Source of the DNA: Pseudomonadota bacterium
GTDB lineage: Bacteria; Myxococcota_A; Bradymonadia; UBA4248
Length of the DNA: 41,132 bases
Direction: 5' to 3'
Assembly (NCBI GenBank): GCA_017464085.1
Contig: JAFUEE010000190.1
Coordinates: 1 to 41,132, forward strand
Position numbers and translations under genes: made by a program. Below are positions 34,727 through 41,132 of the stretch, in pieces (the first letter of the stretch is position 1; each line of letters begins with the position of its first letter). The notes beneath the pieces were generated by a model. That model was not told the origin of the DNA. It was given only the letters and a program-made list of their open reading frames with translations, and made no database searches.

Positions 34727-35476
34727 ATGAAAACACTCCGCCTCTGCTTCCTCATATCTGCCCTGCTGCTGACCGGATGCATGCTGCTCACCCCCGAAGA
34801 CCCGCCGCAAGAGCCCACTGAACTCAAGCCAGACGACTTCGCCTGGGACGAAATCGATATCGCTCAGGACTACGAATACATCGACGTCACGCGCATCGAC
34901 TGCGGCACATTGCGCTCAAAACTCACTGGCTCCGGCAAATGCCTGCCCGTAAAGCTCCCATTCGCCACATCCGCCATCCGTTGCCCGCTCTCTTTCCCGG
35001 CAGAATCACTCACATTCGCATGCATCGACCAGGATCAGGTTCCCGCGCTCTACGTCTCATTCGCTTTTTCAAAGAACGCGCACAACATCGATCTCTCCGA
35101 ACTCATGCCCTGCGCCCCAGCCTCTGACGGTCCAGCCGCGCAAAAGCCGCCGCGCTTCCCCACCGATCCAGGCTATCATGTCTGTCTCCTGCAAAACGCC
35201 ACGCCAGGCGAACTCGTCCAGGCGCCTGACGCTCTGCGCCCAGCCGGCACATACATCGACCTCTCGAACACTGCCTGCACAGACGCCGACATACAGCACC
35301 TCCTGAACAACCATATCCTCAGCGGGCCATTCGACATCGTCATGGACACGCGCTTCCTCGACGAACAGGCGCGCACAAAGGCTTTCAAAGACCTCCCTGC
35401 GCTCTTCCGCTTCTATCGAAAACTCCCCGTACACCCAAACCTCAATACAGCGCCAAATACGGACAGCATACGGTGA
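34727..35476 (+). CDS. Putative lipoprotein of unknown function in the manA-mnmE operon
   Basis: 249 aa. Lipoprotein signal MKTLRLCFLISALLLTGC (Cys 18). The mature part starts with an acidic/proline linker (PEDPPQEPTELKPDDFAWDE) and contains a few spaced cysteines (IDCG, KCLP, RCPL, ACID, MPCAP, VCLLQ, NTACTD). No known domain is recognised. The start is 1 bp after the manA stop, and its stop overlaps the mnmE GTG. It is co-expressed with both neighbours, but nothing in it indicates a role in mannose or tRNA metabolism. Confidence 0.75.
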   Translation: MKTLRLCFLISALLLTGCMLLTPEDPPQEPTELKPDDFAWDEIDIAQDYEYIDVTRIDCGTLRSKLTGSGKCLPVKLPFATSAIRCPLSFPAESLTFACIDQDQVPALYVSFAFSKNAHNIDLSELMPCAPASDGPAAQKPPRFPTDPGYHVCLLQNATPGELVQAPDALRPAGTYIDLSNTACTDADIQHLLNNHILSGPFDIVMDTRFLDEQARTKAFKDLPALFRFYRKLPVHPNLNTAPNTDSIR

Positions 35477-36873
35477 ACACTTTCAAAACGACCATCGCCG
35501 CAATCTCTTCCGGACAGATGCCCGCAGCCATCGGCGTCATACGCATCAGCGGCCCGGATTCACTCGCGGTCCTCTCAAAACTCACGCGCACAGACGCGCT
35601 CTCCCCGCGAACCATGCACATGCGCACGCTCTCCGACAGCCTGGCGCAAAAACTCGACGACGCGCTCGTCTGCTATTTCAAAGCGCCGCACAGCTTCACC
35701 GGCGAAGACTCTGTCGAAATCTACGCCCACGGCGGACTCGTCAACCTCTCGCGCATACTCTCCGCACTCTGCGAAGCCGGCGCCATCCCCGCAGAACCAG
35801 GCGAATTCTCCCGCAGAGCATTCCTCAATGGCAAACTCGACCTCTCGCAGGCCGAAGCGATCATGGATGTCATACATGCCCAAAACGCGCGACAGCTCGC
35901 GGAAGCCCAACGGCAGCTCTCCGGCTCCGTCTCCGGCGCTGTCCAGAAAATGCGCGACACACTCATGAAGCTCCTCTGCGCCATCGAAGCCACCATCGAC
36001 TTCTCCGCCGAAGAAGAACTCGCGCCGCTACCCACGCAGCAGATCCGCGACACCGCCAACGTGCTCCTCGATCAGTTCAAGCGCATGAAACGCGCCCACG
36101 AGCAATACCGCGCAGGCGGCATGCGCACCGTATTCATCGGCCGCCCAAACGCCGGAAAATCAAGCCTATTCAACAAACTCCTCGGTCACGACCGCGCCAT
36201 CGTCACAGACATCGCCGGCACCACGACCGACACCATCGAAGCCAGCGTCACACTCCAGAACGAGTCTTTCTGCCTCATCGATACCGCCGGCATCACCCAG
36301 TCCGACAACCCCATCGAAGTCATCGGCGTCCAGCGCGCGCAGCAGCAAATCCGCACCGCTGACATCATCGTCCTGCTCATCGACGGCACCGAGCCAGACA
36401 CGTCCCTCCTTCCAGAACTCCGCAACTTACTCGGCGACAGCCTTGCAACCCTCGCCAGCACCGGCCGACTGCTCGTCCTGCGCACAAAATCTGACCTGCC
36501 GCCAGCACCGATCCCCGCCCCGCTCAAAGACTTCCTCGCCTCGCTGCGCCTCGAGATGCGCGACATCTCCACCGTCGCCGCCCCCAGCACCGGCCTCGAC
36601 GACTTCGAAAATGACCTCGTCCAAGCCGCGAAACGCATGGCCGCACAAGTCGAAAACGTCACGCTCATCACCTCGCAGCGCCACATCTCGCACATCGACC
36701 TGGCCGATGCCGCCATCCGACGCGCACTCGACGCGCTCGACAGCGGACTCCCCGCCGAATGTATCGCAGCAGACCTCCACGAGGCCGCGCAAAACCTCGC
36801 GCTCATCACCGGAGAACTCGCTTCCGAAGATATCCTCAACGAAATCTTCTCACACTTCTGCATCGGCAAGTAA
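35473..36873 (+). CDS. mnmE: tRNA modification GTPase MnmE (TrmE)
   Basis: 466 aa, full length. With MnmG it forms cmnm5/nm5 groups at U34 of tRNAs. The GTG start at 35473 overlaps the previous stop (GTGA). N-terminal folate-binding domain: IAAISSGQMPAAIGVIRISG and FLNGKLDLSQAEAIMDVIHA. G domain: G1 GRPNAGKSS (about 223-231), GTTTDTIE, DTAGIT and G4 RTKSD (338-341, T where N is usual). The C-terminus ends FCIGK, the invariant cysteine motif. The helical domains lie between. MnmG is not in the window. It is followed by three hairpins, which probably end the manA-mnmE transcript. Confidence 0.96.
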   Translation: MNTFKTTIAAISSGQMPAAIGVIRISGPDSLAVLSKLTRTDALSPRTMHMRTLSDSLAQKLDDALVCYFKAPHSFTGEDSVEIYAHGGLVNLSRILSALCEAGAIPAEPGEFSRRAFLNGKLDLSQAEAIMDVIHAQNARQLAEAQRQLSGSVSGAVQKMRDTLMKLLCAIEATIDFSAEEELAPLPTQQIRDTANVLLDQFKRMKRAHEQYRAGGMRTVFIGRPNAGKSSLFNKLLGHDRAIVTDIAGTTTDTIEASVTLQNESFCLIDTAGITQSDNPIEVIGVQRAQQQIRTADIIVLLIDGTEPDTSLLPELRNLLGDSLATLASTGRLLVLRTKSDLPPAPIPAPLKDFLASLRLEMRDISTVAAPSTGLDDFENDLVQAAKRMAAQVENVTLITSQRHISHIDLADAAIRRALDALDSGLPAECIAADLHEAAQNLALITGELASEDILNEIFSHFCIGK

Positions 36874-36877
36874 ACTC

Positions 36878-36979
36878 GCCTATTTGTGCCGCTTCGCGGC
36901 ACTGCATACGGCTCGCAGGCGGCTCGCTATGGCTCTTCGCCATACGCGGCCGCCATTATTTTTGGCGCGCTCGCGCGCC
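36878..36979. repeat. Two TAT/ATA hairpins plus a GC hairpin after mnmE
   Basis: 36878-36912: GCC arm, TAT...ATA with inner GTGCCGC/GCGGCAC, then C and GGC. 36919-36954: outer GGCGG/CCGCC, inner TATGGC/GCCATA, then C. 36964-36979: GGCGCGC/GCGCGCC. The first two are in forward orientation, starting 5 bp after the mnmE stop. Confidence 0.75.
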
Positions 36980-37000
36980 GCGCTTCCATCACACAAAACC

Positions 37001-37915
37001 ATGCCACATCTCCCAATCCTAGAAAAACCTGAAGACAAACCATCCACAAACATCCCCAAAGCGCTCGCTTTCATGATCTCCGCAGGCATCGTCATCGGAC
37101 TCAGTTCCGTCATGATCCGCGCCTTCGGCCAAGGCCTGCCCGAACTCGAGACGGCCTTTTTCAGAGGCGTTGTCGGCCTGGTCATCCTGCTCACGCTCAT
37201 GGCCACCAAAATCAAGCCCATCCCCCTCGGGAACAATAAAAAATTCCTCTTCTTCCGAGGCTTTTTCGGCTCGCTCGCATCTATTTTATATGTCTGGGCC
37301 ATCTACCACATGGAGCTCGGGCTCGCGAACGGTCTCAACCAGACCTCCCCAATATTCGTCTGCCTCTGCGCCGCCCTGTTCCTGCGCGAACGCTTCGGCT
37401 GGTGGATCTATGCGACGATACTCGTCGCCTTCTTCGGCATGACGCTCATCGTCTCCCCAGACTTTTCATCCATCAACAGCACCGCGCTCGTCGCCGTCCT
37501 CTCCGCAGTCCTCTCTGCCGTGGCATACACGTTCATCAAAAAGCTGCAAGCCACAGAAACCTCCGACACGATCGTGCTCTGGTTCATGGGCATGAGCGCG
37601 CTGCTCCCGCTCTTCTCAATACCGTTCATCCCCTGGCAGATGCCGACATTGCCCAACTTTTTCGGCCTGCTCGGCGCAGGCGCGACATGCCTCATCGGAC
37701 AGCAGCTCATGACTCGCGCCTATAGATACGGCCCAGCCACCATCGTCGCGCCGTTCATCTATACCTCGACGCTATTCAGTCTCCTGCTCAGCTTCATCAT
37801 CTGGGGCGAACTGCCCAGCGCACAAAGTCTCATCGGGTGCGCCGTCATCATCGCAGCCGCCATCGCCATCGGCCTGCTTCCCAAAAAGCAGGCGGCGCGT
37901 ATGCCGCAGGCATAG
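37001..37915 (+). CDS. EamA/DMT-family transporter
   Basis: 304 aa from the ATG at 37001 (MPHLPILEKPEDKPSTNIPK); no SD is visible. Ten transmembrane helices in two EamA halves: ALAFMISAGIVIGLSSVMIR, AFFRGVVGLVILLTLMA, NQTSPIFVCLCAALFLRERF (first EamA repeat), then ALVAVLSAVLSAVAYTFI, LLGAGATCLIGQQLMTRAY and FIYTSTLFSLLLSFIIWGE (second repeat). The family exports metabolites or nucleotide-linked substrates; the substrate here is unknown. The last codons (ARMPQA and stop) are contributed by a hairpin repeat at 37891-37922. It is convergent with the thymidine kinase fusion. Confidence 0.93.
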   Translation: MPHLPILEKPEDKPSTNIPKALAFMISAGIVIGLSSVMIRAFGQGLPELETAFFRGVVGLVILLTLMATKIKPIPLGNNKKFLFFRGFFGSLASILYVWAIYHMELGLANGLNQTSPIFVCLCAALFLRERFGWWIYATILVAFFGMTLIVSPDFSSINSTALVAVLSAVLSAVAYTFIKKLQATETSDTIVLWFMGMSALLPLFSIPFIPWQMPTLPNFFGLLGAGATCLIGQQLMTRAYRYGPATIVAPFIYTSTLFSLLLSFIIWGELPSAQSLIGCAVIIAAAIAIGLLPKKQAARMPQA

Positions 37916-37955
37916 CGACGCCCAAATGCCGGCGTATGGCAACGCCATAGCCGGC
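37891..37955. repeat. Two TAT/ATA hairpins overlapping the EamA stop
   Basis: 37891-37922: inner arms CGC/GCG, TATGCC/GGCATA, loop gca, outer GGCG/CGCC; it contains the EamA stop TAG (37913-37915). 37928-37955: perfect arms GCCGGC/GCCGGC, inner TATGGC/GCCATA, loop aac. Both are in reverse orientation on +, so they read as ATA-C in the mRNA of the minus-strand gene ending at 37962. Confidence 0.85.
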
Positions 37956-37961
37956 CCACAA

Positions 37962-39083
37962 TCACTCCACCGTCCCCATGATGTAGCGGTGCGTCCAGTC
38001 GACAATCAGCGCCGTCCCGTTCTGGATAAAGCGGTCCGCGCCCAGATTTTTCGCGATCGTCCGGATCACGCCGCCATGCGCGAAAATCAGGTAACGCCCC
38101 GGCGCGAGCTTGTTCAGAAACGATGTCACGCGCGCATTGACCATCGCGATATTCTCCCCATTCGGCGTCTCGAAATCCGTCGTGAACGTGTAGAGCGCAT
38201 CGACCCAGTCCTTGGGCAGCTCGCGGATCGGGCGGCCGTCATAATCGCCGAAGCAGAACTCGCGAAGCGCGTCCACAGGCTCCGGATCCTGGCCGGCATA
38301 ATGCGCCGTGTCCAGCGCGCGCTTGAGGCTCGACGCGTAAACATGGTCGAAATAAATGTTGCTGAGCTTGGGCTTGAGCGCACGAGCCTGCTCGATGCCG
38401 CGCGGCGAAAGCTCCGCCTCGATGTGCCCCGAAAGGATGCCGCTCGCGTTCTCGTTTGTCTCGCCATGCCGCACGAGCCAGAGCTCCACAAGATGATCCA
38501 CGTCGCGGAGCGGGTTCTGCGCGCCGATGCGCGCCTCGAAACACCGGCAGCACGTCGGCTGGTAAAGCTCCTCCGCCCCGAGCTCGATCTCTTCGCCGGT
38601 CGCGCACCCGCTGCCGCTGCGAAGCTTGATGTTATACACCGCCTTGCGGTTGCAGAACGCGCATGTCGTCTTCACTTCCTCGATCGAATCCGCAAGCTCC
38701 ATCAGGCGCTTCGAGCCCTCAAAGAGCCGCGTCTTGAAGTTCGTCCGCAGCCCGTAACAGATCACAGGAATGTCGAGATCCACCGTGATGTTCCGCAACT
38801 GATGCACCAGATACTCGCTCAAGAACTGACATTCATCGACGATCACACAGTCCGCGCCGCGAAAATCCTCATAGTTCAGCGATGTGTCCGCGTTCACGCA
38901 GATGTCCGCGCGACGCACAAGCCCCGCACGCGAGCGAATCAGGTCCGCCCCAAAACGGTCATCCAGCGCCGGCTTGATCAGCACCACGCGCTTGCCCTGC
39001 TGCTCATAATTGTGCGCGACCGCCAACAGGTTCATCGTCTTCGCACTGCCCATCGCGCCATATCTGAAATAGAGTTTTGCCAT
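37962..39083 (-). CDS. Thymidine kinase fused to histidine phosphatase
   Basis: 373 aa. Residues 1-185 are a type II thymidine kinase: P-loop GAMGSAKT (9-16), DECQFL (83-88), LRTNFKTRLFEGS lasso-like segment and two zinc pairs C141-x-x-C144 and C178-(C179)-x-C181. Residues about 195-373 are a histidine phosphatase (phosphoglycerate-mutase-like): LVRHGETNEN with R205-H206-G207, SGHIEAELSPRGIEQA, YASSLKRALDTAHY and the second His in FAHGG (H336). The junction (RCFEARIGAQNPLRDVDHLVELWLV, given here in part) is continuous and contains no Met that could start a separate protein. The kinase makes dTMP; the phosphatase substrate is unknown but could be a nucleotide, giving kinase and phosphatase activities in one chain. 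A single frameshift-free frame supports a true fusion. Confidence 0.9.
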   Translation of the reverse strand: MAKLYFRYGAMGSAKTMNLLAVAHNYEQQGKRVVLIKPALDDRFGADLIRSRAGLVRRADICVNADTSLNYEDFRGADCVIVDECQFLSEYLVHQLRNITVDLDIPVICYGLRTNFKTRLFEGSKRLMELADSIEEVKTTCAFCNRKAVYNIKLRSGSGCATGEEIELGAEELYQPTCCRCFEARIGAQNPLRDVDHLVELWLVRHGETNENASGILSGHIEAELSPRGIEQARALKPKLSNIYFDHVYASSLKRALDTAHYAGQDPEPVDALREFCFGDYDGRPIRELPKDWVDALYTFTTDFETPNGENIAMVNARVTSFLNKLAPGRYLIFAHGGVIRTIAKNLGADRFIQNGTALIVDWTHRYIMGTVE

Positions 39084-39516
39084 ACCTTACGCGCTCCCGC
39101 CCGTTTCCGGGCTCAAAAATAGCGGCGCGGTTTTATCAGAAATGCCATAAAATGAAAAGCGCAGCCAATACGTCCACTGGCTTGCGACGCTCGCAAGGCA
39201 TATATAGAGGAGGCAAACTTCAATTCTGGCGTTCCAGATGAAGCCTATGCAAACACGCCTCCGGCGCTTCGGCCTATGCGCCAACGGCGCATACGGCCTC
39301 TTGGCCGCCCGCTATCTGCTTCGCAAATACGCGGGCGGCACCTTTTAAGCCGCCAAACATCGCAAACCCGCATGAATCCTAGGTTTTCGCGTAGCGATTT
39401 TTTTTGTAAAGAAAGGTTGATTTTTTTTTTTATGATGCGATAGGTTTATGGCAAATAAGCTGTAAATCATGGCATTTTACTTATCCAACGGACAGAGAAT
39501 TCATAGGAGAGAATGT
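39084..39516. other. Divergent intergenic region with hairpins and a T11 tract
   Basis: 433 bp between the TK fusion (-) and the zinc-ribbon gene (+). It holds two TAT/ATA hairpins (39271-39339) and an AT-rich stretch with an 11-T run (39421-39431). The promoters of both neighbours should be here; none is convincing. An upstream in-frame ATG at 39469 is possible for the next gene but has no SD. Confidence 0.6.
39271..39339. repeat. Two tandem TAT/ATA hairpins
   Basis: 39271-39298: arms GGCC/GGCC, inner TATGCGCC/GGCGCATA, loop aac, then C. 39304-39339: arms GCCGCCCGC/GCGGGCGGC, inner TGC/GCA around ttc with one mismatch next to TAT, then C. Both are in forward orientation. Confidence 0.85.
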
Positions 39517-39759
39517 ATGTCACGATGCCAAAGAAAGACCTACTCCGATCATACATGTGATCATATAATCCATCGTTGCCGCGTCTGTGGCGCGACCGGA
39601 TGCGACAATGAGGAATGCCCCTCAACAATTTACGCCACAAGCAACCAACAGGAGTACGGATTCAAGAATATATGGACTGGAAGCAAGGACATTGATAAAT
39701 ACGTCTGTATAGGCAAATGCAAGAGGTGTGGCTCATACAACAGCTTCGAGTGGGACTAG
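39517..39759 (+). CDS. Small zinc-ribbon-like protein
   Basis: 80 aa from the ATG at 39517, where AGGAG lies 7 nt upstream; the upstream in-frame ATG at 39469 lacks an SD. It carries several cysteine pairs: CRVCGATGC, DNEECP near the middle, and CIGKCKRCGS near the end, plus HxC pairs (DHTC, HRCRVC), consistent with one or two zinc-binding ribbons. There is no signal peptide. I recognise no named family. It lies in a low-GC, hairpin-rich patch next to the AAA-ATPase-like gene, so it may belong to an accessory island. Confidence 0.65.
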   Translation: MSRCQRKTYSDHTCDHIIHRCRVCGATGCDNEECPSTIYATSNQQEYGFKNIWTGSKDIDKYVCIGKCKRCGSYNSFEWD

Positions 39760-39803
39760 TCTGCGAAATCGCACGCAACATATCACAGATAGTGGGTGTA
39801 GTA

Positions 39804-39968
39804 GCGGCGTATTAGCGAGCAGTCGCCTCATTTGGCCTCTGTCCTCTCCATTAGAGATGGCAAACGGTAGGCAATGATTACCGATAGCCGCCGCAGCGAG
39901 CTGTAGGGGCGTGTCATGACACGCCCCAAAGCGAGCACGCAGGCCGTATGCCGCAGGCATAGACCGCG
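39804..39968. repeat. Palindrome cluster upstream of the AAA-ATPase-like gene
   Basis: 39804-39891: GCGGC/GCCGC arms with unpaired G and TAT...ATA, but a loop of about 70 bp. 39906-39927: a perfect 22-bp palindrome, half-site GGGGCGTGTCA. 39942-39968: inner TATGCC/GGCATA, loop gca, partly matched arms. Orientation is reverse for the TAT/ATA members. Confidence 0.6.
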
Positions 39969-40055
39969 CCATAATCGCTCGCTCAATTGCCCCAAGATAT
40001 GATATGCTCTGGAAAGTGGCCATCTGTGGCCGCCGGTATGCACTGGAGGTTTACC

Positions 40056-41132
40056 ATGGGGCTTTATGTCAACCCAGATGAAGAATTGTTGAAAATGTCG
40101 GTCAATTCGAGGATTTACGTCGACAAGTCGATGATTCTCCACGAGCTGAACCAGCTGCTGAACACCGAGGATCGTTTTGTTTGCGTCGCGCGTCCCCGCC
40201 GCTTCGGCAAGTCGATGGCCGGCAACATGATTGCGGCCTATTACAGCAAGAGCGCCAACTCGCGTCCACTCTTCGAAAACCTCAAAATCGCTCAATCACC
40301 CGATTTCGAGACATATCTAAACGCTTTCAACGTCATCAAGTTTGACGTGAATGGTTTTTTTTCGAACTCCAATGGTAAAAAGAACATCGTGCCGATATTT
40401 ACGGCCAAGATCCGTGAAGAACTCATCGAAGAATTTCCGGAATGTGGTTTAAAAAAGTCGTGGTCACTCGCAGACTGTATCGCGCAAATATACAAAAAAA
40501 CGAAAAAGAAGTTCGTCGTCATTATAGACGAATACGATGTGCTCGTGCGCGAAAAGGTCAATGCCTCAATATTTGACCCATACCTGACTTTTTTGAACGG
40601 CATGTTTAAGAACGCAGACCTTGCCCCCGCTTTTGCCCTGATCTATCTGACAGGTGTCCTCCCTGTCGTGCGCGACAAGATTCAGTCGAAGCTCAATCTG
40701 TTCAGGGAATATACCATGACAGAAGCAAAGCAGCTGGCGGAATATTTCGGCTTTACGGAAGAAGAAACCCGAACGCTTTGCGAACAGAATGATATGGATT
40801 TTGAGGAATGCAGGCGATGGTATGACGGCTATAAACTCGATTTTAGAAAAAATACATTCGAAATATATAATCCGAACTCCGTCGTACAGGCAATGTCTGC
40901 CGGAAAATTTGGGAACTACTGGACGAAGACAGGCTCTTATGATTCTATAAAGACATATATATCAATGAATTTTGATGGAATCAAAGATGATGTCAAAGCC
41001 ATGATTGCGGGTGGTCATATTGATGTGAAAGTGGATAAATTCCTGAACACGATGACAGACTTTCACTCCAAAGATGCTGTTTTTGCTTATTTGATTCACC
41101 TTGGTTATCTGGCTTATGATTGCAATACAAAG
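40056..41132 (+). CDS. AAA-ATPase-like protein (PF09820 type), C-terminus outside window
   Basis: 359 codons from the ATG at 40056 to the right edge, no stop reached. GGAGG lies 6 nt before the ATG. The N-terminus MGLYVNPDEELLKMS and IYVDKSMILHELN are typical. ARPRRFGKS (GKS at 51-53) is the Walker-A-like loop and VVIIDEYDVL (D158-E159) is Walker B; LTGVLPVVRDKIQSKLNLF and EECRRWYDGYKLDF are the conserved family segments. These proteins usually carry a C-terminal PD-(D/E)XK nuclease-like domain, which would lie beyond the window. They are abundant and variable in gut and anaerobic bacteria; their role is not established. Confidence 0.92.
   Translation, partial: MGLYVNPDEELLKMSVNSRIYVDKSMILHELNQLLNTEDRFVCVARPRRFGKSMAGNMIAAYYSKSANSRPLFENLKIAQSPDFETYLNAFNVIKFDVNGFFSNSNGKKNIVPIFTAKIREELIEEFPECGLKKSWSLADCIAQIYKKTKKKFVVIIDEYDVLVREKVNASIFDPYLTFLNGMFKNADLAPAFALIYLTGVLPVVRDKIQSKLNLFREYTMTEAKQLAEYFGFTEEETRTLCEQNDMDFEECRRWYDGYKLDFRKNTFEIYNPNSVVQAMSAGKFGNYWTKTGSYDSIKTYISMNFDGIKDDVKAMIAGGHIDVKVDKFLNTMTDFHSKDAVFAYLIHLGYLAYDCNTK

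Noticed and set aside
36443..37000. Long N-terminal extension of the EamA transporter
   Set aside because: Out-of-frame reading of mnmE and hairpins; the family homology starts after 37001.

Overview
The window is a 41 kb piece of a moderately GC-rich bacterial chromosome. It looks like a Gram-negative, deltaproteobacterial/Myxococcota-like lineage, possibly host-associated or anaerobic. This is an inference from gene content, not a marker-gene placement: lipoprotein signal peptides are frequent, there are very long cysteine-rich secreted lipoproteins, an FG-GAP/Dickkopf-like lipoprotein, a BspA-like (DUF285) repeat lipoprotein, RNase J, BtpA, and gut-type Rpn nuclease and AAA-ATPase-like genes at the two edges. 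I see no tRNA, rRNA, insertion sequence, prophage or true CRISPR array.

Layout. 1-870 (-) is a partial Rpn-family nuclease that runs off the left edge. 1276-4605 (+) is a giant Cys-rich lipoprotein, followed by a NAD-dependent DNA ligase (4775-7081, +). A minus-strand block 7158-9865 holds tilS, a PRPP synthetase and a small conserved-looking protein. 10055-13035 (+) pairs a CorC/HlyC-type membrane protein with RNase J. A convergent region at 13036-13587 holds a 43-bp tandem array and four hairpins. Then come an M74 endopeptidase/HEAT lipoprotein (-), a beta-barrel-like outer membrane protein (+, GTG start), a divergent pair of large Cys-rich lipoproteins (16444-18039 - and 18331-21828 +), and a DUF285 lipoprotein (22185-24167, -).

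24472-30176 (-) is a tight five-gene run: an AsmA-like/GT51 glycosyltransferase fusion, BtpA, QueE, QueD and a lone GlmU-type uridylyltransferase domain. It is followed by a phasin/BMFP-like coiled-coil protein, a PP2C phosphatase, a membrane-anchored TPR protein, a manA-lipoprotein-mnmE operon, an EamA transporter, a thymidine kinase/histidine phosphatase fusion, a small zinc-ribbon protein, and a partial AAA-ATPase-like protein at the right edge.

The most unusual signal is not a gene. About twenty short intergenic hairpins share one architecture: GC arms, an inner TAT...ATA stem, a mostly 3-5 nt loop, and one unpaired C directly 3' of ATA. Arm and inner-stem sequences change from copy to copy while pairing is kept. 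Most copies lie at gene 3' ends, in a consistent orientation relative to the adjacent transcript. The second strong candidate is the in-frame fusion of thymidine kinase with a histidine phosphatase.
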